The notes under the pieces were generated by a model. The model saw only the letters and a list, made by a program, of their open reading frames with translations, had not been told where the DNA came from and did not search any database. Positions 1-7,302 of a stretch of 49,313 nucleotides of DNA are shown piece after piece. Both the position numbers and the translations under genes were made by a program. The stretch spans positions 1 through 49,313 of the forward strand of contig JAGQIK010000162.1 in NCBI GenBank assembly GCA_020431405.1, given 5' to 3'. How positions within the stretch are numbered: the stretch's first letter is position 1; every line of letters begins with the position of its first letter. Source of the stretch: Myxococcales bacterium (GTDB lineage: Bacteria; Myxococcota_A; Polyangia; GCA-2747355).

Positions 1-122
1 AGGACGTTGGCGGGCGGGGCGGGGAACGGGCGGCCGAGGAAAAAGGGGTCGAGCTTGGGGAGTGAGCTTCCCATCAGGGTCCCCTTTCGAGAGGGGCGGG
101 GCCGCGGAGGGGGCGGCGTTTG

Positions 123-139
123 CCCCCCCCCCCCCCCCC
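123..139. repeat. Poly-C homopolymer, 17 nt
   Basis: An uninterrupted run of 17 C lies in the non-coding region upstream of the ArsA-type ATPase. Homopolymers this long are prone to slippage and to sequencing or assembly error, so the exact length should not be trusted. It is not inside any supported gene. Confidence 0.85.
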
Positions 140-145
140 TCCGAA

Positions 146-266
146 GGCGCATCAGGCGTGCCAGCCCAGCGCCACGATCATCAACTCGACGCACGCACGC
201 ACCACCCACCCCTGCAACACCCACGCACTGCTCCAACCCGCGCTGGGCTGGCGCGCCTGATGCGCC
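146..266. repeat. 27-bp inverted repeat with 67-nt spacer
   Basis: Positions 146-172 and 240-266 are reverse complements over 27 bp with one mismatch (T at 159 where C is expected). The spacer is 173-239. The arms stop abruptly at both ends and no T-run follows, so this is not a normal intrinsic terminator. It may be the edge of a small non-autonomous element or a cruciform-forming site. Two other intergenic inverted-repeat elements in the window (29463-29669 and 35101-35264) have a similar plan but different arm sequences. Confidence 0.7.
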
Positions 267-411
267 ACCAAGGGCAGACGCCGCCGCATCCGCGGCAACG
301 ACCCGACACAAGACCGAGGTGGCGCGTGCAGGTCTGCCTCGTGGTCGGTCTCGGTCTCCGCGTTCGTCCTCGGCCAGTCGGCGTCGGCGCTCGGTCTCGG
401 CTGTCGGATTC

Positions 412-515
412 GGCGCTCGGCCTCGGCCTCGGTCTCGGCCTCGGCCTCGGTCTCGGTCTCGGTCTCGGCCCTCGGTCTCGGCCCTCGGCGCTCGGCCCTC
501 GGCGCTCGGCCTCGG
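412..515. repeat. Degenerate 6/7-mer TCGG(C/T)C array
   Basis: CTCGGC and CTCGGT units follow each other almost without break, with occasional 7-nt units (GCCCTCG). It lies immediately upstream of the ATPase at 555. The units resemble the GCCTCGG heptads found in three other intergenic places of the window. It may be a simple-sequence expansion; no coding function is likely. Confidence 0.7.
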
Positions 516-554
516 CGACACCGAGCTTGCGGCAACCCGCGCCTTCGGGCGATC

Positions 555-1508
555 GTGCCGTCGATGAGCAAACGCAAAGATCTCTGCCCTGTGATGCTCT
601 TTTCCGGCAAAGGCGGCGTGGGCAAGACGACGCTGGCAGCATCGACCGCGGTGCACCTGTCGCGCAGCGGCTCGCGAACGCTGCTCTTGTCGACCGACCC
701 CGCGCACAACCTCAGCGACGTGCTCGGCGTCGAGCTGGGACCTCAGCCGAGGCGCATCGCCGAGCGCCTCGACGCGATGGAGGTCGACGCGCGCGGGATG
801 TTCGGCGAAGCGGCCCAGAGCGCCGACCAGAACAGCGCGATGGGCAAGATGATGCAGCTCGCCAGCGAGACGCCAGGCGTCGACGAGTTCGGCGCCATCG
901 AGGTGCTGCTGCAGGTGCTCGAGAGCGCTCAGCACGACGTGGTCGTGGTCGACACGGCGCCGACGGGGCACACGCTGCGACTGCTGATGGTGCCCGAGCT
1001 GCTCGACGGCTGGCTCGGCACGCTGCTGTCGCTACGCACGCGCATCGCACGGGCTGGCCGTCTGTTGCGCCGCCTGCTTCCCGGCGGCGCGCCCGACGCC
1101 GCGGCGCTCGAGCAGGATCTCACCGGCAGCCGCGAGCGCATCCGCGTGCTGCGCGATCAGCTCACCGACGCCGACCAAGCTCAGATCATCCTCGTTTCGA
1201 TCCCCGAAGAGATGAGCGTGCTCGAGACGACGCGCACGATGCAGATGCTCTCCGGCCACGGCATGCCCGTCGGCACCGTGGTGGTCAATCAGCTGCAGCC
1301 CGAGAGCGATCACTGCGTGCACTGCGAGCGGCGGCGCGAGATTCACATCTCGCAGCTGGCGCGGCTGCGCGAGGCTGTCGGCGACGTGCCGCTACGCGTG
1401 GTCGAGAGCCAGCCGCGCGCCCTTCGCGGCCTCGACGAGCTGGCGCAGATGGGGCGCCTGCTGTGGGAGCCAGCGGCAGCGCTTGGAACTTCCCCGGAGG
1501 ACTGCTAG
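555..1508 (+). CDS. ArsA/Get3-family ATPase
   Basis: Cytosolic ATPase of the ArsA/GET3 (TRC40) family, 317 residues. Seen: deviant Walker A GKGGVGKTT at residues 18-26, the STDPAHN segment at 46-52 and the switch region DTAPTGH at 134-140. A CVHC pair at C254-C257 matches in position and form the zinc-binding CxxC of Get3-type members. There is a single ATPase domain, unlike the duplicated ArsA of arsenical pumps. No arsenic genes are nearby, so arsenite export is unlikely; a targeting or chaperone role is inferred. The start may be GTG 555 or ATG 564, which is in frame three codons later. The gene stops 42 bp before the aminotransferase, which has its own ribosome-binding site. Confidence 0.88.
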   Translation: MPSMSKRKDLCPVMLFSGKGGVGKTTLAASTAVHLSRSGSRTLLLSTDPAHNLSDVLGVELGPQPRRIAERLDAMEVDARGMFGEAAQSADQNSAMGKMMQLASETPGVDEFGAIEVLLQVLESAQHDVVVVDTAPTGHTLRLLMVPELLDGWLGTLLSLRTRIARAGRLLRRLLPGGAPDAAALEQDLTGSRERIRVLRDQLTDADQAQIILVSIPEEMSVLETTRTMQMLSGHGMPVGTVVVNQLQPESDHCVHCERRREIHISQLARLREAVGDVPLRVVESQPRALRGLDELAQMGRLLWEPAAALGTSPEDC

Positions 1509-1550
1509 AACCCCAGGGATTCCGAAAAGCACTGTCCTAACGGAGGGTAT

Positions 1551-2789
1551 ATGGGTCAGAGCGAGGCGACCGCGCAGGCCACCAGCGACGTGGCGCGCGA
1601 CATCATCGCCAAGTCCGATGCCTACGGCGCGCACAACTACAAGCCGCTGCCCGTGGTGCTCGAACGGGGCGAAGGCGTCTGGGTCTGGGACGTCAACGGC
1701 ACCAAGTACATGGACATGCTCAGCGCCTACTCGGCGCTCAGCCAGGGCCACCGACACCCGCGCATCATCGCGGCGCTTGTCGAGCAGGCCCAGCGCATCA
1801 CGCTCACCTCGCGCGCGTTTCGCAACGACAAGCTCGCCGGGCTCTACGAGCGGCTGGTCAAGCTGACCGGCCTGCCGCGCGTGCTGCCGATGAACAGCGG
1901 CGCCGAGGCGGTCGAGAGCGCCATCAAGATCGCTCGCAAGTGGGGCGTCGAGCACAAGGGCGTCGAGGACGGAAAGCAGGAGATCATCGCCTGCAGCAAC
2001 AACTTCCACGGACGCACCATCGCGATCATCTCGTGCTCCACCGAGGAGCAATACCGTCGCGGTTTTGGCCCGCTCAACACGGGCTTTCGCATCGTGCCTT
2101 ACGGCGACGCCGACGCGTTCGCCGCCGCGATCACCGACAACACCGTGGGATTTCTCGTCGAGCCGATCCAAGGCGAGGCGGGCATCAACATCCCGCCCGA
2201 GGGCTATCTGCAGAAGGCGGCCGAGATCTGCAAGCAGCGCGGTGTGATGCTGCTGCTCGACGAAGTGCAGACCGGCTTCGGTCGCACGGGCAAGATGTTC
2301 TGCTGCGAGCACGAGGGCGTGAAGCCCGACGCGATCATCATGGGCAAGGCCCTCTCGGGCGGCGTCTATCCGGTCTCTGCGGTCGCTGCCAGCGAAGAGC
2401 TGATGGGCGTGCTGCACCCCGGCGATCACGGCTCGACCTTCGGCGGCAACCCGCTCGGTGCGGCCGTCGCCTGCGCCGCGCTCGACGTGCTCGTCGACGA
2501 GAACCTCGCCGAGCGCGCCGCCGAGATGGGCGCCTACGTGCTCGAGCGGCTGCGCGCCGTCGACAGCAAACACGTGCGCGAAGTGCGCGGTCGCGGCCTG
2601 TTGATCGGCATCGACCTGCACGAGAGCGCCGGCGGCGCGCGCCGTTTTTGCGAGGCGCTGATGCTCGACGGCCTTCTGTGCAAAGAAACACACGAGACGG
2701 TGATCCGCCTGGCGCCACCGCTCGTCGTCACGCGCGATGAGCTCGATTGGGCTCTCGAGCGCGTGGAACGCGTCCTGTTGGACAACTAG
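1551..2789 (+). CDS. rocD: Ornithine--oxo-acid aminotransferase
   Basis: PLP-dependent class-III aminotransferase, 412 residues, the usual length for ornithine aminotransferase. It converts ornithine and 2-oxoglutarate to glutamate-5-semialdehyde and glutamate in arginine and ornithine breakdown. The N-terminal signature ([14 protein letters not shown] at residues 27-40, then [13 protein letters not shown]) is typical of this enzyme. [14 protein letters not shown] at 234-247 holds the cofactor-binding Asp, and the Schiff-base lysine is K266 in GKALSGG. The ATG at 1551 follows a CGGAGGG ribosome-binding site at 1541-1547. The next gene starts 12 bp after the stop, so the two are probably cotranscribed. 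Other class-III transaminases such as acetylornithine enzymes are possible but fit the N-terminus less well. Confidence 0.93.
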   Translation: MGQSEATAQATSDVARDIIAKSDAYGAHNYKPLPVVLERGEGVWVWDVNGTKYMDMLSAYSALSQGHRHPRIIAALVEQAQRITLTSRAFRNDKLAGLYERLVKLTGLPRVLPMNSGAEAVESAIKIARKWGVEHKGVEDGKQEIIACSNNFHGRTIAIISCSTEEQYRRGFGPLNTGFRIVPYGDADAFAAAITDNTVGFLVEPIQGEAGINIPPEGYLQKAAEICKQRGVMLLLDEVQTGFGRTGKMFCCEHEGVKPDAIIMGKALSGGVYPVSAVAASEELMGVLHPGDHGSTFGGNPLGAAVACAALDVLVDENLAERAAEMGAYVLERLRAVDSKHVREVRGRGLLIGIDLHESAGGARRFCEALMLDGLLCKETHETVIRLAPPLVVTRDELDWALERVERVLLDN

Positions 2790-2801
2790 GAGGCCCCACA
2801 G

Positions 2802-4652
2802 ATGGCTCAGTACGCCGCAGACGTTCGCGACATCAAGTTCGTGCTCTTCGAGCAGCTCGACATCGACGGGCTGATCACCACAGAGCGCTTCAACGACTTT
2901 TCGCGCGACGACATCGCGATGATCGTCGACGAGGGCTACAAGCTGGCGCGCGAGGTCTTTGCGCCATCCAACGAGCCCGCCGATCGCGAGGGCTGCACCA
3001 TCGAAGATGGCAAGGTCACCGTGCCGAAGGTCATGCGCGAGCCGTGGAAGGCGTTCATCGACGGCGGCTGGCTCGGGCTCGCGATGAATCCCAAGTACGG
3101 CGGGCAGGGCGCGCCGGACGTGCTGCGCAAGGCCGTCGACGACATGTTCTTCGGCGCCAACATCTCGCTCAACCTCGGCCTGCTGCTCACGCCGAGCTCG
3201 GGCCACCTGATCGAGGTCTTTGGCACCGAGGCCCTGCGCAAGACCTACTGCGAGAAGATGTACACCGGGGTCTGGAGCGGCACGATGTGTCTCACCGAGT
3301 CGGGCGCCGGCTCGGACGTGGGCGCGTCGAAGACCAAGGCGACCAAGGTCGACGACCACTACCTCATCGAGGGCGAGAAGATCTTCATCACTTTCGGCGA
3401 GCATGACCTCACCGAGAACATCGTGCACTGCGTGCTCGCGCGCGTCGAAGGCGCGCCCGCCGGCACCAAGGGCCTCTCGTTGTTCTGCGTGCCCAAGTTC
3501 CTGCCCGACGCTAACGGCAAGCCCGGCGAGTTCAACAACGTCGTCTGCGCCGGCATCGAGCACAAGATGGGCATCAACGCCTCGCCCACCTGCACGATGA
3601 CCTTCGGCGCCAATGGGCCGTGCAAAGGTTGGCTGCTCGGCGACGAGAACCGCGGCATGGCCGCGATGTTCCAGATGATGAACGAGGCGCGCATCAACGT
3701 CGGCATGCAGGGCGCCGCGCTGGCCAGCGCCGCGATGCTCGAGGCATTGCGCTACGCGCAGGAGCGTCTACAGGGCTCGCACATCAAGGACTTCAAGAAC
3801 GCCGACGCACCGCGCACCGCGATCATCAACCACCCCGACGTGCGCATGATGCTGATGCGGCAGAAGGCGTACTGCGAAGGCATGCGCTCGATGCTGATGT
3901 ACACCAGCTATGCGTTCGATCGCGAGCAGGCGGCGAAGGACGAGCAAGAGCGCGAGCCGTGGAGTGCGGTGCTCGATTTCCTGACGCCGATCTGCAAGGC
4001 CTACTGCACGGACATGGGCTTTCGCGTCACCGAGTGGGCGCTGCAGTGCTTCGGCGGCTACGGCTATCTGAAGGACTACCCGGCCGAGCAGTACATGCGC
4101 GACAGCAAGATCGCCTCGCTGTACGAAGGAACCAACGGCATCCAGGCGCTCGATCTGGTTGGCCGCAAGCTCGGCGGTCGGGGCGGCGGCAACGCCAAGG
4201 CCGTCGGCAAGATGGTCAGCAAGGTCGCCGAGAAGGCGGCCGGGCACCCGCGCTTCGGCGAGCTCGGCAAGGCGCTGGGCGTCGCGCTGGCGCGCTGGGG
4301 TGAGGTCAGCAAGGGCCTCGGCGCTGCGGCGGCGGGCGGCAACATGCTCGCGCCGATGCTCGGCGCCACGCAGTATCTCGGCCTTTGCGGCGACATGCTG
4401 ATGGCTTCGTTCCTGCTCGAGCAGGCGCTGATCGCTGACACGGCGCTCGAGAAGGCCGGCGTCGATCCCGCCGACGCCAAGGCGTTGCTCGCGGCAGCCC
4501 GCACGGACGCCGAGGTGCGCTTCTACGACAGCAAGATCAAGACGGCGCGCTTCTTCTTCGCCAACGAGCTGCCGCAGCTCGAAGCGAAGGCGCGTTCGGT
4601 GACCTCGGGCGACACGAGCGCGATGGACATCGTTTGGCCAGAGCTGGCCTAG
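2802..4652 (+). CDS. Acyl-CoA dehydrogenase, long form with N- and C-terminal extensions
   Basis: FAD-dependent acyl-CoA dehydrogenase of 616 residues, about 200 more than ordinary members. The opening (MAQYAADVRDIKFVLFEQ) is the N-terminal extension of the ~600-residue subgroup that includes 3-methylmercaptopropionyl-CoA dehydrogenase (DmdC-like). The core has the flavin-site segment MCLTESGAGSDVGA near residue 163 and the C-terminal signature YEGTNGIQ at 441-448; E442 sits where the catalytic base of medium-chain-like enzymes lies. The tail after about residue 460 fits the extra C-terminal domain of this subgroup. A strong AGGAGG site at 2788-2793 overlaps the rocD stop. The substrate cannot be deduced; fatty-acid or amino-acid-derived acyl-CoA is likely. 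Confidence 0.9.
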   Translation: MAQYAADVRDIKFVLFEQLDIDGLITTERFNDFSRDDIAMIVDEGYKLAREVFAPSNEPADREGCTIEDGKVTVPKVMREPWKAFIDGGWLGLAMNPKYGGQGAPDVLRKAVDDMFFGANISLNLGLLLTPSSGHLIEVFGTEALRKTYCEKMYTGVWSGTMCLTESGAGSDVGASKTKATKVDDHYLIEGEKIFITFGEHDLTENIVHCVLARVEGAPAGTKGLSLFCVPKFLPDANGKPGEFNNVVCAGIEHKMGINASPTCTMTFGANGPCKGWLLGDENRGMAAMFQMMNEARINVGMQGAALASAAMLEALRYAQERLQGSHIKDFKNADAPRTAIINHPDVRMMLMRQKAYCEGMRSMLMYTSYAFDREQAAKDEQEREPWSAVLDFLTPICKAYCTDMGFRVTEWALQCFGGYGYLKDYPAEQYMRDSKIASLYEGTNGIQALDLVGRKLGGRGGGNAKAVGKMVSKVAEKAAGHPRFGELGKALGVALARWGEVSKGLGAAAAGGNMLAPMLGATQYLGLCGDMLMASFLLEQALIADTALEKAGVDPADAKALLAAARTDAEVRFYDSKIKTARFFFANELPQLEAKARSVTSGDTSAMDIVWPELA

Positions 4653-5029
4653 GTGCGCTCGCGCTGCTGCTGGTGCTCGTGCCTCGGGCGCCAGCAGCAC
4701 GCGCCGCCGATGACGATCCCTGGCTCGGCGTCGACAAGGCCAAGCACTTCGGCGTCAGCACGGGGCTCGGGGCCGGCGCCTACGCCGGTCTGTGGCTGCT
4801 CGGCAGCCGCGACACGCCGCTGCTGCGGCTCGCGCTCGCCGCCGGCCTGGCGCTGATGCCGGGCCTCGCCAAAGAGATCTACGACGCGGGCCAACCGCGC
4901 AACCGCTTCAGCGGCAAGGACATGCTCTACAACGCGGTGGGCGTGACTGTCGGCGCGCTGCTGTTCTACGTGATCGAACGATTGGTCTCGCCACGCCGTG
5001 CACCCGTCGCCGCGCGGGCGAATCATTGA
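4634..5029 (+). CDS. YfiM/DUF2279-like small membrane protein
   Basis: Predicted 131-residue envelope protein starting at TTG 4634 and overlapping the end of the acyl-CoA dehydrogenase by 19 nt. It opens with a hydrophobic signal-like segment ending in ARA. The body carries the pattern DKAKHFGVS, then KEIYDAG, then FSGKDMLYNAVGVTVG, which matches the DKxxHF / KExYD / SxKDL layout of the YfiM (DUF2279) and VanZ-like families. Two hydrophobic stretches (about residues 45-75 and 105-120) suggest membrane embedding. Function is unknown in the family. The TTG start is inferred because it is the first start that includes the hydrophobic leader. Confidence 0.7.
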   Translation: MARAGLGALALLLVLVPRAPAARAADDDPWLGVDKAKHFGVSTGLGAGAYAGLWLLGSRDTPLLRLALAAGLALMPGLAKEIYDAGQPRNRFSGKDMLYNAVGVTVGALLFYVIERLVSPRRAPVAARANH

Positions 5030-5061
5030 CCTGACGCGCTAGCAGGTCGAGAATCCGGGCC

Positions 5062-6549
5062 GTGGCCATCGCTGTACCCACGATCGAGCGCGCGGCTCGA
5101 GCGACCATCGTGCTCGCGTTGCTCGCCGCCGGCGTGGGCGTCGTCGCGCTGCTGCTCAGCTCCGATGCGGCCAACGTCTCGGAGTTCGGCGCGCTGTTCC
5201 TCTGGTACGCCAAGCACCGCTTCAGCGGCAATCTCGTGCTGATCGGGTTCTGCGGGCTGGCCGCGCTGAGCGCAGTCGCCTTGTTCTTCGCGCGTCTGCG
5301 CGCCGGGTTCGTCTGGAACCGTGACCTGCAGAGCGGCGCTGTGCCGTCTCGCCAGGCCGGCGCCTTTAGCACCGATCAGCTCGTGCGCGAGGCGCGCGCC
5401 GCGCTCGAGCCATATCTCGGTGGCCGCCCGCGCATCGGCGAGACGGTCGACGCGATGCTCGGCCTGCCGGTGGACCTCGCGGCGTCCGAGCTGCTGATCG
5501 ACGGCGAACCCGGCGACGGCAAAGACGACGCGACGATCTCGCTGCGCATGGCCATGACGCGCGTGCGCGTGGCGACGATGTCGTCGTCGCTGATGGCGCT
5601 CGTGCTCGACGAGCTGCGCGCCATCGCGGGCATCGATGGCGAGTTTGGCGAAGGCTCGCTCGAGCTCAGACAGCAGCAGTCGTCGGAGTCGATGCGCGTG
5701 GTCATCGCGCAGGCGGCGGCTGGCACGCGCGTGCGGCTGCAGGTCATGAGCCACATGGCGATCGCGCTGACGCTCGAAGAGCTGCAGATGCCGACGCAGG
5801 TGCTGCAGTCGTTCGCGCGCGCGCTCGAGCAGCGAAGCGGCCTCGTGGCCATCGTGGGGCCGCGCGGGCAGGGCGTCACGACCACCGTCTACGCCGCGGC
5901 CCACTACATCGACCGCTACCGCAAAGAGCCCGGGCTCATCGCCTCCGTCGAGGCGCCCGTGCGCCACGATCTGCCCTTCGTACATCAGACCGAGGTGCGC
6001 GAGGGGATCTCGGGCGCGCGCGTGCTCGAGTCGCTGGTCGCGCGCGGGCACGGTGTGCTGATCGTGCGCCAGGTCGACGACCGCGAGACGGCGCGCATCG
6101 CCGTAGAAGCCTCTCGCGAGCGGCTGGTGGTGCTGACGATCAACGAGGGACGCTGGCGTGACGCGCTGTCGTGGCTGCGAGAGGCGTCCGGCGCGCTGCC
6201 GGCGACGACGGTGGTCGGCCAGCGCCTCGTGCGCCGCGTCTGCGCGAGCTGCGCTGAAGCGAGCGAGCTGGGCGAGCGCGAGCGCGAGCTGCTCGCCAAA
6301 GGCGGCGTCAGCCTCGGCGTCAGCGTCGATCCCAAGGTTGGCGCCGGCTGTCGCTCGTGCCGGCGAACGGGCTATGTCGGACGCATGCCGCTCTACGAGC
6401 TGGTGCAGATCGACGGCGGCGCAGACCTCGACAAGGTCAGCGCGCACCCGACGCTCGAGGGCTCGCTGCGCGACGCGCTCGACGCCGGCGAGACCAGCGC
6501 CGCCGAGGCGCTCGCGCTCGTCGAGCAGCTGCGGGAGCAGCGCGCGTGA
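5062..6549 (+). CDS. Membrane-anchored GspE-like protein with degenerate ATPase motifs
   Basis: A 495-residue protein with two N-terminal hydrophobic helices (about residues 12-35 and 52-76), then a domain of the GspE/PilB secretion-ATPase family. Every catalytic motif is altered. Walker A reads GPRGQGVTTT at 266-275, with V272 replacing the lysine. The Asp-box reads VEAPVR at 296-301. The Walker B region is IVRQVDDRETA at 334-344, with Q337 in the usual Glu position. The His box is replaced by VVLTINEG. The tetracysteine zinc ribbon is kept (C394-x2-C397, C430-x2-C433), followed by RRTGYVGR as in true GspE. Inference: a membrane-tethered pseudo-ATPase used as a scaffold or sensor. The GTG start at 5062 is 32 nt after the previous stop; the stop overlaps the next start (GTGA). 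Confidence 0.85.
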   Translation: MAIAVPTIERAARATIVLALLAAGVGVVALLLSSDAANVSEFGALFLWYAKHRFSGNLVLIGFCGLAALSAVALFFARLRAGFVWNRDLQSGAVPSRQAGAFSTDQLVREARAALEPYLGGRPRIGETVDAMLGLPVDLAASELLIDGEPGDGKDDATISLRMAMTRVRVATMSSSLMALVLDELRAIAGIDGEFGEGSLELRQQQSSESMRVVIAQAAAGTRVRLQVMSHMAIALTLEELQMPTQVLQSFARALEQRSGLVAIVGPRGQGVTTTVYAAAHYIDRYRKEPGLIASVEAPVRHDLPFVHQTEVREGISGARVLESLVARGHGVLIVRQVDDRETARIAVEASRERLVVLTINEGRWRDALSWLREASGALPATTVVGQRLVRRVCASCAEASELGERERELLAKGGVSLGVSVDPKVGAGCRSCRRTGYVGRMPLYELVQIDGGADLDKVSAHPTLEGSLRDALDAGETSAAEALALVEQLREQRA

Positions 6550-7226
6550 GCGGGCGCGACCGATATCGCAGCGGCGACGACCGCCGCGAGGCGGAGCGGC
6601 GCGAGGCCGAGCGGCGCGAGGAAGAGCGGCGTGAAGCGGACCGCCGCCGCGGCGTGCGCTCCGAGGAGCGCATCGAGATCGAGCCCAAGCGCAAGCGGCG
6701 CTCGACGGCGACCGTGGAGCGTCTCAAGGAGCCGCTGCGTCCGAGCTGGGGCGATACCGGCGAGCTGCGCTTGCCGCTCGCCGACGAGCCATCAGGCGTC
6801 TTTCACGTCGAGGCGCTGGCCAGCGGCGAGAGCGAGGTCGCGCCGCTGGTGCACAAGCCGTCTCAGGTGCGCCCGCGCACGGCGGCCGAGCGCTGGCTGC
6901 GCCTGATCTTCGGGGTCTCGCTGTTGCTCGCCGCCGGTCTGACGTTCGGTCCGGCCTACGTCAACGCGACCAAGCGCTTGTCGGGCGGCGAGACCTATGA
7001 CGATTGGCGCGCGCGCACAGTGCGCGTCGAGTCCTCGCCAACGGGCGCCAAGGTCTACATCGGCAGCGCGCTGCGCGGCACCACGCCGCTCGAGACGGTG
7101 GTCAAGTGTCGCGGCCGAACCATCAGCGTGCGCGTAGAGCGTGCTGGCCACGAGATCTGGCAGTGGAACGGCATCTGCTCGACCAGCGCGATGTTGCGCC
7201 TGCGCGCGGCGCTGGCGCCCAAGTAG
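6546..7226 (+). CDS. Single-pass membrane protein with C-terminal PEGA domain
   Basis: GTG at 6546 overlaps the preceding TGA by 3 nt, giving a 226-residue protein translationally coupled to the GspE-like gene. A longer in-frame start upstream would run deep inside that gene and is rejected. The N-terminus has charged EAERRE-type repeats (about residues 15-35), then a disordered basic region. One transmembrane helix follows (about 120-140, WLRLIFGVSLLLAAGL). The C-terminal domain begins VRVESSPTGAKVYIG and continues with RGTTPLETVV, the hallmark of a PEGA domain, a surface or periplasmic beta-fold common in myxobacterial kinases. Function is unknown; its coupling suggests a partner of the pseudo-ATPase. 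Confidence 0.8.
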   Translation: MSGRDRYRSGDDRREAERREAERREEERREADRRRGVRSEERIEIEPKRKRRSTATVERLKEPLRPSWGDTGELRLPLADEPSGVFHVEALASGESEVAPLVHKPSQVRPRTAAERWLRLIFGVSLLLAAGLTFGPAYVNATKRLSGGETYDDWRARTVRVESSPTGAKVYIGSALRGTTPLETVVKCRGRTISVRVERAGHEIWQWNGICSTSAMLRLRAALAPK

Positions 7227-7289
7227 CCGCCGCGGAGGCGGGGTTGCAGCGAGAGCGCCGAGGCGCGGAAGCATCGCGCAGCCATACCG

Positions 7290-7295
7290 TATACT
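7290..7295 (+). promoter_or_regulatory. Candidate -10 box of a near-leaderless promoter
   Basis: TATACT ends 7 nt before the ATG at 7303 and no Shine-Dalgarno sequence is visible. If this is a -10 element, transcription would start at or very near the ATG. No clear -35 is seen. Similar hexamers sit 7-12 nt before the starts at 10891, 12748 and 24786. Confidence 0.35.
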
Positions 7296-7302
7296 TGGGC
7301 CG

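Larger units (their letters stand above)
1..554. other. Intergenic region without a supported gene
   Basis: I see no credible gene before the ArsA-type ATPase at 555. Open frames exist on both strands, but they translate to Arg/Pro/Ala-rich or Gly/Leu-repeat protein with no recognisable domain, which is what GC-rich repeats give in any frame. The region holds a poly-C tract, a 27-bp inverted repeat and a TCGG-based short-repeat array, each listed separately. A promoter for the 555 gene must lie here or upstream, but none is convincing. Confidence 0.6.

Noticed and set aside
412-515. CRISPR-like array of short TCGG repeats
   Set aside because: Units are 6-7 nt with no unique spacers and no cas genes nearby; it is a simple repeat.
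555-1508. Arsenite efflux ATPase ArsA
   Set aside because: One ATPase domain only, a Get3-like CxxC, and no arsB, arsD, arsR or arsC nearby.
1392-3563. Long minus-strand open frame of 723 codons
   Set aside because: It runs antisense to rocD and the acyl-CoA dehydrogenase, whose families are clear. Its product is a low-complexity, Asp/Arg/Val/Ala-rich protein typical of GC-rich shadow frames.
5062-6549. Functional type II secretion or pilus ATPase
   Set aside because: Walker A lysine, catalytic Glu and His box are missing and no other T2SS or pilus genes are adjacent.
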